From JAHEJN01 sp963787285 (GTDB taxonomy: Bacteria > Actinomycetota > Acidimicrobiia > Acidimicrobiales > JAHEJN01), in assembly GCA_963787285.1 (NCBI GenBank), contig CAWBCM010000001.1:434001-498000 (forward strand): 64,000 bases of DNA. Reading direction: 5' to 3'. The notes beneath the pieces were generated by a model, which searched no databases, was not told the DNA's origin, and was given only the letters and a program-made list of their open reading frames with translations. Shown here one piece after another: positions 55,948 through 64,000 of the stretch; position 1 is the stretch's first letter, and each line of letters opens with the position of its first letter. Position numbers and translations under genes: made by a program.

Positions 55948-58024
55948 ATGATCGAACCGGCCCCCCGACAGGCTCCGGAGCCGCGCTTCGACCCCGACAA
56001 GGTCGCCGACGCGTCGTTCGATGTGGTGCGCCGCGGCTTCAACGAGGGCCAGGTCCGTGAGTTCCTTCGTGATCTGTCGTCGTCGCTGCGCGCTGCGTAC
56101 CGCACCGAGGACCGCCTGCGGGCATCGATCGCCGAGTTCGACGCGAAGTTCGTCGATGCGGCCGAGATCGACGAGCACACGCTCACCGAGCGACTCGGAG
56201 CCGAAGCGGCCGCGATCCTCAACGTGGCGAGGGAGTCGGCCACCGCACGCCTGACCGAAGCCCAGACCGAGGCCGAGCGTCTGGCCACCTCGAGTCGTGA
56301 GGAGGCCGACGCGACGTTGACCGCGGCTCGTGAGGAGGCCGACGCGACGTTGACCGCGGCTCGTGAGGAGGCCGACGCGACGTTGACCGCGGCTCGTGAG
56401 GAGGCCGAGGCTCTGGCGACGGACAGCCAGGCCAGAGCCGAGGCGCTCGTGACCGATGCCGAGGAACGGGCGACGGAGATTCTGGCTGCGGCTCAGACAG
56501 TGCTCGACGAGCGCACCACCGAGGCCGATGCCGAAGCCGCTCGCCGGGTTGCGGCGGTGGACGACGAGGTGGCCCAGCGCCGGCTCGAGGGTGAACGCAT
56601 CGTCGCCGAAGCCAAGCAGCAGGGTCGGGTGCTGCTGATCGAGGCCCGACACCACCGCGAGCAGTTGCTCCAGAATCTCGAACAGCGTCGTCGTCGTGTA
56701 CGCGATCAGGTCGAACGCCTCCAGGCCGGACGCGATCGGCTGCTCGAGGCATACGAGGTCGTCCAGCGGACCATCGACACCGCCCGCCATGACCTCAAGG
56801 TGGCGTTGCCCGAAGCCAAGATCGCGGGCGATCGCGCCTCTCGCCGAGCCGACGAGGAGCTGCCGCGTTCGATCGAGGCACTCGAGAGCGAGCTCGACGA
56901 GGCTCGCCGGGCGGGCCTGCTGGGTGCTCTCGACGTGATCGCGGCCGAGGCCGCCGCCGCCGGTGGGGTGGAGCTTCCGCTCGCGCCGGCGCCGCTACTC
57001 GAGCCTGAGAGCGTTGTGGTAGCCGAGCCCGAGCCCGAGCCGAGCCGGAGTTGGTGGAAGTGGCCGAGGCCGAGCCCGAGCGGCGGAGTCGGTGGAAGTG
57101 GCCGAGCCAGAGCCGGAGTTGGTGGAAGTGGCCGAGCCCGAGCCGAGCCGGAGTTGGTGGAAGTGGCCGAGCCGAGCCGAGCCGGAGTTGGTGGAGGTGG
57201 CCGACGCCGAGCCCGAGTCCGAGCCGGTGAGCGAGGTGGAACCCGATGTCGCCACCGAGGCGGCGTCGCTGTTCGATCGGCTGCGAGCCGAGCGCGAGGC
57301 CGAGGTGCTCGCCGCGGAGGCGGTTCTGCGGAGTGCGGCGGCCGACGACGCGACAGCCGATTCCGACGCCGGACCGGTCACCGACGCCGTCGGTGGCCCG
57401 GCCGATACGAGTACCTCCACGCAGGACCTCCTGGCCGCCCGGACGGCGGCCATCGAGGCGGTGGTGCCGATGATGGCCAAGCAGGCGAAGCGAGCCCTCA
57501 GCGATCTCCAGAACGAGTTCTTGGCGTCACTGCGAACCGGATCGACGATCACCGTCGACACCGAAGCGCTCGAGTCCGCCCTCACCGGTCCGTTGCCAAC
57601 GGCATGGGCCGCGGGGGCGACCGCCATCGGTCGACCCGGAACCACCGCCGACGCGCAGGTCGGGCGCGTCGCGGACGCCCTGCAGACCGAGGTGTTCGGG
57701 CGGCTCCGACACGATCTCGAGCGCGCGGCCGAGCTCGGCGACGATGCCGTCGAAGGGGTGCGGCGGGTCGTCCGCAAGCTGCGGCCACGCCTGTCGCATC
57801 TGGCCGAATCAGCGGCGGCAGCGGCGTTCCTCGACGGAGTCCTCGACACCGTGCCCGACGGGTGCCCGGTTCGATGGGTGGCCGGCGATGGGCTCGCCGA
57901 CGCCAAACACGCGGCCACCAATGGGAGCGTCGAGATTCGGCTCGGCGCACCGTTCCCGACCGGCGAGGTTCGCCCCGCACCCCTCGGCGATTGCCGTTGC
58001 CTGGTGGTGCCGCTGCACATCTGA
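55948..58024 (+). CDS. DivIVA-domain coiled-coil protein (several apparent frameshifts in a Glu/Pro repeat)
   Basis: ~690 aa. N-terminus DPDKVADASFDVVRRGFNEGQVREFL is a DivIVA membrane-targeting domain. A long coiled coil (to ~350) includes three identical EEADATLTAAR repeats and a basic EQRRRRVRDQVERLQ. Then a degenerate EPELVEVAEP repeat region (57020-57190) where the frame changes, and a C-terminal helical domain (MAKQAKRALSDLQNEF, DDAVEGVRRVVRKLRPRLSHL, ending CRCLVVPLHI). Read without correction the frame gives low-complexity nonsense after SRSWWKWPR. Likely a pole/septum organiser, close to MreB. ATG at 55948 set by the -10 box. Confidence 0.75.
56299..56397 (+). repeat. Three identical 33-bp tandem repeats
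   Basis: Units 56299-56331, 56332-56364 and 56365-56397 are identical in sequence and encode EEADATLTAAR, three heptad-like coiled-coil segments. Nucleotide identity indicates recent duplication or gene conversion. Confidence 0.9.
57020..57190 (+). repeat. Degenerate tandem repeat encoding EPELVEVAEP
   Basis: Five partial copies of a ~30-base unit whose sense reading is GAG-CCG-GAG-TTG-GTG-GAA-GTG-GCC. Single C bases appear to be missing in about five GAGCC junctions, so the unit changes reading frame repeatedly; net effect is a one-frame shift. Confidence 0.7.
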
Positions 58025-58071
58025 GCCGCGGTATTCGCCGATCGCGCCGAGTGGCGACGCCGCTGTCGCCC

Positions 58072-58077
58072 TAGGCT
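58072..58077 (+). promoter_or_regulatory. Leaderless -10 box for UPF0182 gene
   Basis: TAGGCT, seven-base spacer, then ATG at 58085. Confidence 0.6.
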
Positions 58078-58084
58078 CGCGGAA

Positions 58085-61000
58085 ATGCGCAATCCCAGCG
58101 ACATGCCTCCGCCCCGTCTGCGCCGCCGCAGGGGGCTTCCCCGCTCCGCTCGTGTCGCTCTGATCCTCCTCGCGGTCGTGGCCTTCGTGCTGTTCCTGTC
58201 GAGCCTCGGCCTGGCGCGGCTCTGGACCGACTATCTCTGGTTCGTGGCCCTCGGCGAGGGCCAGGTGTGGACCACCGTCTTCTTCACGAAGGTCGGTCTC
58301 GCCGCGGTGTTCACCGCGATCTTCTTCGCGGGCATGTGGCTCAACCTCTACATGGCCGATCGCGTCGCCCCGGTGTTCCGGCCCGCCGGACCCGAAGAGC
58401 TGGTGCTCGGGCGCTATCACGACGCGGTCGGTGACCGCACGGTGCTGGTCCGCTCCGGTGTCTCGGGTCTGCTCGCCCTCATGGTCGGTGCCTCTGCTGC
58501 ATCGCAATGGCAGAACTGGTTGCTGTTCAACAACGCGGTCGACTTCGGCATCGACGACGCGCAGTTCGGGCGCGACGTCGGCTTCTACGTGTTTCGGTTG
58601 CCGTTCTGGTCCTACGTGGTCGACTGGTCGTTCCGGGCCCTGGTGGTGATGCTGCTGTTCACCATCGGCGCCCACTACATCAACGGCGGTATCCGGCTGC
58701 AGACCACCGGTCAGATGGTGCGACCGGCCGTGAAGGCCCATGTCTCGGTGCTCCTGGCTCTCCTGGCCCTCATCAAGGCGGTCGACTACTACCTCGCTCG
58801 ATTCGATCTCACCCTGTCGCGTCGAGGGGTGGTCGACGGGGCAACTTCCACCGACGTGAACGCGTCGTTGCCGAGCATCAACCTGTTGTTGCTCGTCGCG
58901 CTGCTCGCCTTCGTGGTGTTCCTGGTGAACATCCGGATCCGGGGCTGGGTGTTCCCGGCGGCGGTGGTCGTGCTGTGGGCCTTCGCCGCCGTGGTCATGG
59001 GGGCCATCTATCCCGCCGTGTACCAGCGCCTCCGGGTCGAGCCCGAGGAGTCGGCGCGCGAGGCGCAGTTCATCGCCCGCAACATCGAGGCCACCCGTGA
59101 CGCCTTCGGCCTGGCCGTCGAGACCGAGCCCTTCCCGTACACCGCCGAGCTCACCGCCTCCGACATCCGCAACAACGAGGCGACGATCCGCAACATTCGG
59201 TTGCTCGATCCCTCGATCGTCCAGGACACTTTCGAGCGGCTCGAGGCCGAGCGGGCGTTCTACGAGTTCGTCGACCTCGACGTCGACCGTTACCAGATCG
59301 ACGGTCGCACCACCCAGGTGATCATCGCCGCCCGCACCGTGCAGCCGGGCGACATCGGTGACCAATCGTGGGAGAACGAGACGCTTGCCTACACCCATGG
59401 GTACGGGGTCGCGCTGTCGCCGGCCAACGGCGTCGATGCATCCGGGCGCCCCGACTTCCTCATCGAAGGCGTGCCACAGGAGAACCGGCTCGATGTCGTG
59501 CTCGATCGCCCCCAGCTCTACGTCGGCGAGCAGCTCGGTGGCTACGCCATTGTCGGCGCCACCCGACCCGAGATCGACTTCGTGAGCGACGCAGGCGACC
59601 AGGTCACGTCGCGCTACGACGGCGACGGGGGAGTGCGCCTCGGCGGTCTGTTCCGCCGGCTGGCCTTCTCCCTTCGTTTCGGCGATATCAACCCGCTCGT
59701 CTCCGGCCAGCTCGATTCCGAGAGTCGGGTGCTCTACAACCGTGACATCCGGGGCCGGGTCGAGGCATTGGCCCCGTTCCTGCACTTCGACAGCGACCCG
59801 TATCCCGTCATCCACGAGGGCCGCATCGTCTACATGGTCGACGGCTACACCACCACCGACCGGTACCCGTACAGCCAACGGGCCGATACCGACTCCGTTC
59901 CCCGCAACAGCGGTCTGGCCCACGGCTTCAACTACGTGCGCGGCGCGGTGAAGGCCGTGGTCGACGGCTACGACGGCAACGTCGACTTCTACGTGATCAA
60001 CCCCGACGATCCGATCATCCAGGCGTGGAGCCGCGCGTTCCCCGATCTGTTCACCGACTTCAGCGAGATGCCGGCCAACCTCATCGATCATCTCCGGTAC
60101 CCCGAAGACCTGTTCCGGGTGCAGACCAACATGTGGGCCCGCTACCACGTCGGCGACCCCGACGAGTTCTATGCCGGTGAGCGGTCGAACTTCTGGGAGG
60201 TCGCCCAGGATCCTGGGGAGGCGGTTCGGGGTGGGCCGACAACCTCGACGTCGGCCACCACCGGGACGCCCGATCCCACGATTCCCACCGATCTCGGTCG
60301 TATCGACCCGTACTACGTTCTGTTGAAGCTGCCGGGTGAAGCCGACGAGGAATTCGTGGTACTGCGGTCCTTCGTCCCGGTGTCGGGCGACAGCGAACGT
60401 CCCGAGCTCACAGCGTTCATGGTCGCCCGGTCCGATCCCCAGCGCTACGGCGAGCTGCTCGTGTACGAGATGCCGGGCACCCAGGTCGACGGTCCCCTCA
60501 ACGTGAACAGCAACATCCTCACCGAGGAGACCATCGCCGACCGGATCACCCAGCTCAACCAGCAGGGCTCCCAGGTGCGCCTCGGCAACCTGTTGCTGTT
60601 GCCGATCGAGAATTCGATCGTCTATGTGCGACCGCTGTACGTGCAGGCCGACGCCGACACGGCCATTCCCGAGCTCAAGGCCGTGATCGTCGTTCACGAC
60701 GACCAGGTCGTGATCGATGCCACGCTGTCGGGGGCACTCGAACAGCTCTTCGGCGTGGCACCCGAGACGCTCCAGGAGGAACCCGACGAGCCTCTCGACG
60801 GCGCTCCGACGACCGATCCCACCGAGCCACCGGCCGACGACGGCGCCACCGAACCATCTCCTCCGGTCGATGCCGATCCCCTCGAGGTCCCCGACGACGT
60901 GAGGTCTTTGCTCGATGAGGCCGCGTCGTTGTTCGAGCAGGCCGACGCGGCACTCCGCGACGGCGACCTCGGTGCGTACCAGGATCTCACCGCCCGGGCG

Positions 61001-61102
61001 GCCGATCTGATCGAGCGAGCCGTCGGCATCCTCGACGACGAGACCCCCACCACGTCGAGCGACTCCATCGACGCCTCCGCTGCGGAGTCCGAGCCTGCCT
61101 GA
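58085..61102 (+). CDS. UPF0182 family membrane protein
   Basis: 1005 aa. N-terminal ~320 residues hold about seven membrane helices (VALILLAVVAFVLFLSSLGLA; YLWFVALGEGQVWTTVFF; VLWAFAAVVMGAIYPAVYQ), followed by a large extracytoplasmic domain with ENETLAYTHGYG and PVIHEGRIVYMVDGYT, which are UPF0182 landmarks. The C-terminal ~100 residues are Pro/Thr-rich then helical (LLDEAASLFEQADAALRDG). Orthologue class of Rv3193c, function unknown. Next gene starts eight bases after its stop, so the ABC exporter may be cotranscribed. Confidence 0.9.
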   Translation: MRNPSDMPPPRLRRRRGLPRSARVALILLAVVAFVLFLSSLGLARLWTDYLWFVALGEGQVWTTVFFTKVGLAAVFTAIFFAGMWLNLYMADRVAPVFRPAGPEELVLGRYHDAVGDRTVLVRSGVSGLLALMVGASAASQWQNWLLFNNAVDFGIDDAQFGRDVGFYVFRLPFWSYVVDWSFRALVVMLLFTIGAHYINGGIRLQTTGQMVRPAVKAHVSVLLALLALIKAVDYYLARFDLTLSRRGVVDGATSTDVNASLPSINLLLLVALLAFVVFLVNIRIRGWVFPAAVVVLWAFAAVVMGAIYPAVYQRLRVEPEESAREAQFIARNIEATRDAFGLAVETEPFPYTAELTASDIRNNEATIRNIRLLDPSIVQDTFERLEAERAFYEFVDLDVDRYQIDGRTTQVIIAARTVQPGDIGDQSWENETLAYTHGYGVALSPANGVDASGRPDFLIEGVPQENRLDVVLDRPQLYVGEQLGGYAIVGATRPEIDFVSDAGDQVTSRYDGDGGVRLGGLFRRLAFSLRFGDINPLVSGQLDSESRVLYNRDIRGRVEALAPFLHFDSDPYPVIHEGRIVYMVDGYTTTDRYPYSQRADTDSVPRNSGLAHGFNYVRGAVKAVVDGYDGNVDFYVINPDDPIIQAWSRAFPDLFTDFSEMPANLIDHLRYPEDLFRVQTNMWARYHVGDPDEFYAGERSNFWEVAQDPGEAVRGGPTTSTSATTGTPDPTIPTDLGRIDPYYVLLKLPGEADEEFVVLRSFVPVSGDSERPELTAFMVARSDPQRYGELLVYEMPGTQVDGPLNVNSNILTEETIADRITQLNQQGSQVRLGNLLLLPIENSIVYVRPLYVQADADTAIPELKAVIVVHDDQVVIDATLSGALEQLFGVAPETLQEEPDEPLDGAPTTDPTEPPADDGATEPSPPVDADPLEVPDDVRSLLDEAASLFEQADAALRDGDLGAYQDLTARAADLIERAVGILDDETPTTSSDSIDASAAESEPA

Positions 61103-61109
61103 ACCCTCA

Positions 61110-62852
61110 TTGCTTCGCCGCGGCCTGGGCTTCGTCGTCGGCTACTGCCGTGACGAGCGGTTGGTGCTGGCGGCTGCGGTCACCGGGGCCGTGTTGTTCG
61201 CAGCGGCCGCCGTGGGCTCGACCTACGCGCTCGGCCTGCTGGTCGACGACGTGGTGGTGCCGTTGATCGACGATGGGTTCGACGGGTCACGTGCCGCTCA
61301 GGTACTGGTGATCGTCGCGATTCTGGCCGTGGCGCGGGCCGCCGGCGTCGTGCTTCGACGGTACTCGGCGGGCATGTTGCAGGCCCGCACGAAGGCGAGG
61401 TTGCAGCACCGTGCCACCGAACGCCTGCTGGCTGCACCGCTCGCCCACGTTCGCGTCTCGGCCACCGGCAAGCTGTTGGCCCACGTCGACTCCGACGCCG
61501 ACGCCGCCACCGAATCCCTCGGTCCGCTCCCGTTCAGTCTCGGGGCCATCGCGATCATCGTCTTCGCCGAGGCGAGTCTGGTGCTCATCGATCCCTGGCT
61601 CGGGCTGGTCGGCTTCGTCTTGATACCGCTGTTGTTGGTCCTGCAGCGCATACACGGGCGGCTCGTCGAACGACCGGCCCTCGCTGTCCGTCGCAGTCTG
61701 GGCAAGGTGGCCTCGATCGCCCACGAAAGCTTCGACGGCGCACTGGTGGTGAAGACCCTCGGCCGCGAGCGAGCCGAAGTCGAACGTTTCGCCGCGGCCA
61801 CCGCCGAGCTGCGTGACGCCCGGATACGCCAGTCGATCATCCGCGGGCTCTATGAGCGCAGTCTCGACATCCTGCCCGATCTCGGCGTCGTGACGCTGGT
61901 TCTGGTGGCCGCATGGCGGGTCGAGGCCGGGGCGATCTCCACCGGGCAGCTCGTTCAGGCGGTCGCCGTGTTCGGAGTTCTGGCTCTGCCCATCGCCGTC
62001 GCCGGGTACTTCTTCGCGTCGCTTCCCCCGGGCACCGTTGCGCGCGAGCGGCTGAGCGATGTGTTCGCCATCGCGACTGATCCGCTGCTGCACGTCGACG
62101 CCACTCAGCGCTTGTGTCCGGGCAACCTCGACCTCGTCGTCGACTCGCTCACCGTTGCCGTCGACGACGTGTCGCTCATCGACGGCGTCAGTCTCACCGT
62201 CGACGCAGGCGAGACCGTCGCGCTGGTCGGACCGACCGGATCCGGCAAGAGCACGCTCCTGCGGGCCGTCGCCCGCCTGATCGACCCGAGAGTCGGGTCG
62301 ATCGCCATTGCCGGTGTGGCGCTCGACCGCATCGAGGAGGAGAGTCTGCGGCGGCGGGTGGCGGTGGCGATGCAAGAGCCGTTCCTCTTCGGTGACACCA
62401 TCGAGCGCAACCTTCGCCTGGGCATGAAGAGCAACGAGGTCGACGGCGCCGATCTGGACACCGCCCTCACCATCGCGGCAGCGGAATTCGTCGACGATCT
62501 CGATGGCAGGCTGCAGGCGGTGGTCGGCGAGCGCGGGGTCACGCTGTCGGGCGGCCAGCGTCAACGGGTCGCCCTGGCTCGGGCCATGGCGCGAGGACCG
62601 GGACTGCTGTTGATCGACGACGCCACCTCGGCGGTCGATCCGGTCGTCGAGCAACGGATCCTCGAGCAGCTGCGCCGGCTCGACACCACCGTGGTGGTGG
62701 TGGCGCACCGCATGAGCACGATTGCCCTCGCGGATCGCGTGGTGTTCATGACCGACGGTCGTGTCGTCGCCTCGGGCACCCACGACGAGCTGCTCGATCT
62801 GCCCGACTACGCGGCGCTGGTGCGGGCCTACGAGAGCGAAGTGCCGACGTGA
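61110..62852 (+). CDS. ABC exporter half-transporter with degenerate catalytic site
   Basis: 580 aa: six-helix membrane domain (1-~320) and ATPase domain: Walker A GPTGSGKST (~374-382), signature LSGGQRQR (~477), Walker B LLLIDDATS where the catalytic Glu is Asp, His switch VAHRMST. Asp here marks the non-catalytic site of heterodimeric exporters (TM287 and relatives), matching the partner gene immediately downstream. TTG start, chosen because no ATG/GTG lies nearby in frame; least certain point. Stop overlaps the partner's GTG (GTGA). Confidence 0.88.
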   Translation: MLRRGLGFVVGYCRDERLVLAAAVTGAVLFAAAAVGSTYALGLLVDDVVVPLIDDGFDGSRAAQVLVIVAILAVARAAGVVLRRYSAGMLQARTKARLQHRATERLLAAPLAHVRVSATGKLLAHVDSDADAATESLGPLPFSLGAIAIIVFAEASLVLIDPWLGLVGFVLIPLLLVLQRIHGRLVERPALAVRRSLGKVASIAHESFDGALVVKTLGRERAEVERFAAATAELRDARIRQSIIRGLYERSLDILPDLGVVTLVLVAAWRVEAGAISTGQLVQAVAVFGVLALPIAVAGYFFASLPPGTVARERLSDVFAIATDPLLHVDATQRLCPGNLDLVVDSLTVAVDDVSLIDGVSLTVDAGETVALVGPTGSGKSTLLRAVARLIDPRVGSIAIAGVALDRIEEESLRRRVAVAMQEPFLFGDTIERNLRLGMKSNEVDGADLDTALTIAAAEFVDDLDGRLQAVVGERGVTLSGGQRQRVALARAMARGPGLLLIDDATSAVDPVVEQRILEQLRRLDTTVVVVAHRMSTIALADRVVFMTDGRVVASGTHDELLDLPDYAALVRAYESEVPT

Positions 62853-64000
62853 CCGCGGCAGCATCGACCGATCAGTTCGACGACGATCTGCAGGGTGACG
62901 ACATCCCGGCGCTCGCCACGCTGCGACGGGCGGTGGCGCGGACGCCCGTGCTGAGGCGCGGACTGGCATGGTCCTTCGGGTTCGCGGTGCTGGCCGCGGT
63001 CGGTCGTCTCGTCGTGCCCGTCCTGGTGCAATCGGTGATCGACAACGGCTTCGACGAGTCGGGCGTCGACACGAGCTACGTCGTCTGGGCGTGTTCGCTG
63101 ACCGCCGGAGTGGTCGTCCTGGTCGGCGTTCCGGCGCTCGTGGCTCGCATCCGCATGATCCGCGCTGCCGAGGCCACCCTGTACGAGCTCCGGGTCTCTG
63201 CGTTCGAGCGGGTCCACCAGCTCAGCCTGTCCGACCACAACGAACAGCGCCGGGGCGCGCTTGTCGCCCGGGTCACCTCCGATGTCGACACCATCACGCG
63301 ATTCGTCGACTGGGGGGCGCTGTCGTGGATCGTCGAGTCGACGCTCATCATCGGGGTGCTCGCCCTGATGGCCCTGTACTCGTGGCAGCTCACCCTTGTC
63401 GTCGTTGTCGCCATGCTGATCACCGGGCCTGTGGTGAAGACGCTTCAACGGCGTCAGCTCAGGGCCTACGACCTCGTCCGCACACGCGTCGGCGAGTTCC
63501 TCGGGCTCGCCGGTGAGATGCTCGGCGGCAGCGAGACAGTGCGGGCCTATGGCTACCGCGTCGAGCTGGGAGCCCAGCTCGACCGGGGCATTGCGCGCGA
63601 GTATCGAGCCCGAGTCGGCGCCGCCCGGTACTTCTCCACGATCTTCGCCCTCGGCGAGGTCTTCACGGCCGTCACGCTCATCTCGGTCACCGTGACCTTC
63701 GTGGTCTGGGGAGACGGCTGGGGTCTGGATACCGGTGAAGTCGTGGCGTTCCTCTTGTTGCTCGGGATCCTGCAGCGGCCGGTCTCCCAACTGATCGAGG
63801 TGCTCGACCAAACTCAGACCGCCCTGGCCGGCTGGCACAAGGTCCTCGGCCTGTTGGAGACCGAGCCCACGGTCACCGAGCCCGCTGCCGGTCTGGTCCT
63901 TCCCCCCGGTCCGCTCTCGGTCGAGGCCGACGACGTGTCGTTCGCGTATCTTCCGGGTGTCGACGTGTTGACTCACGTGTCGATCGCCATCCCCGCAGGA
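62849..64000 (+). CDS. ABC exporter half-transporter, partner (3' end outside window)
   Basis: At least 384 codons, GTG start inside the previous stop. Acidic N-terminal tail (STDQFDDDLQGDD), then the exporter membrane domain: LAWSFGFAVLAAVGRLVVPVLVQ, SDHNEQRRGALVARVTSDVDT (coupling region), WQLTLVVVVAMLITGPVV, ARYFSTIFALGEVFTAVTLISV. It ends at the start of the ATPase domain (SVEADDVSFAYLPGVDV). Should supply the complete catalytic site to the degenerate partner. Substrate unknown. Confidence 0.9.
   Translation, partial: MTAAASTDQFDDDLQGDDIPALATLRRAVARTPVLRRGLAWSFGFAVLAAVGRLVVPVLVQSVIDNGFDESGVDTSYVVWACSLTAGVVVLVGVPALVARIRMIRAAEATLYELRVSAFERVHQLSLSDHNEQRRGALVARVTSDVDTITRFVDWGALSWIVESTLIIGVLALMALYSWQLTLVVVVAMLITGPVVKTLQRRQLRAYDLVRTRVGEFLGLAGEMLGGSETVRAYGYRVELGAQLDRGIAREYRARVGAARYFSTIFALGEVFTAVTLISVTVTFVVWGDGWGLDTGEVVAFLLLLGILQRPVSQLIEVLDQTQTALAGWHKVLGLLETEPTVTEPAAGLVLPPGPLSVEADDVSFAYLPGVDVLTHVSIAIPAG

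Noticed and set aside
57809..60697. Very long open frame (962 codons) antisense to the UPF0182 gene
   Set aside because: High-GC shadow: composition is low-complexity His/Val/Asp/Gly, no domain recognisable, fully overlapped by a clear membrane protein on the other strand.

Overview
The window is 64 kb of high-GC, gene-dense DNA from an actinobacterium. Two WhiB-family genes, an actinobacterial pst-phoU-senX3-regX3 phosphate locus, a MoxR/VWA pair like mycobacterial Rv0958/Rv0959, and a DUF2342 / S16-PDZ / UPF0182 neighbourhood all point that way. A deep-branching class such as Acidimicrobiia is my best guess, but that is inference. There are no rRNA, tRNA, CRISPR or insertion-sequence features, and no gap longer than about 155 bases between genes. 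Many first-of-operon genes have no Shine-Dalgarno sequence. Instead they carry a TANNNT-like -10 box 6-8 bases before the start codon, which implies widespread leaderless transcription.

Layout. 1-11 kb: the tail of a secreted protein, then malate dehydrogenase, an Fpg/Nei-type DNA glycosylase with an SCP2-like partner, a DUF368 membrane protein, an alpha/beta hydrolase, a DUF952-DUF2817 fusion, an ICL/PEPM lyase, a DMT transporter, IlvE coupled to a PLP decarboxylase, and a divergent MocR-type regulator with a clear operator. 12.5-22.1 kb: two glycosyltransferases, then a translationally coupled three-gene operon consisting of an unrecognised DUF218-like protein, a two-module NRPS (AMP-ligase-T-C-A-T-TE) and an ATP-grasp enzyme. 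This operon is the best candidate for an undescribed system. 22.1-25.7 kb: a type-B succinate dehydrogenase / fumarate reductase (sdhCAB). 25.8-34.1 kb: a GH2 protein and a GH1 protein that both lack catalytic residues, a PAS-EAL phosphodiesterase, and a MoxR ATPase with its VWA partner. 34.2-37.6 kb: WhiB2-type regulator, TatA, ECF sigma with anti-sigma, a second WhiB, and an HtrA protease. 37.7-46.9 kb: polyphosphate kinase and the complete phosphate-uptake and phosphate-sensing locus with a PHO box. 47-64 kb: an MFS transporter, a DUF2342 metalloprotease, an epimerase, a degenerate HtrA, MoaE, MreB, a HEAT protein, an S16/PDZ protease, a DivIVA-like coiled-coil protein, UPF0182, and a heterodimeric ABC exporter cut off by the window end.

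Quality warning. At least six genes (the NRPS, sdhC twice, the MoxR ATPase, the VWA protein, pstS and the DivIVA-like gene) contain apparent frameshifts, several of them in homopolymer runs. Sequencing or assembly error is the simplest explanation, so I annotate each as one gene and mark the shift.
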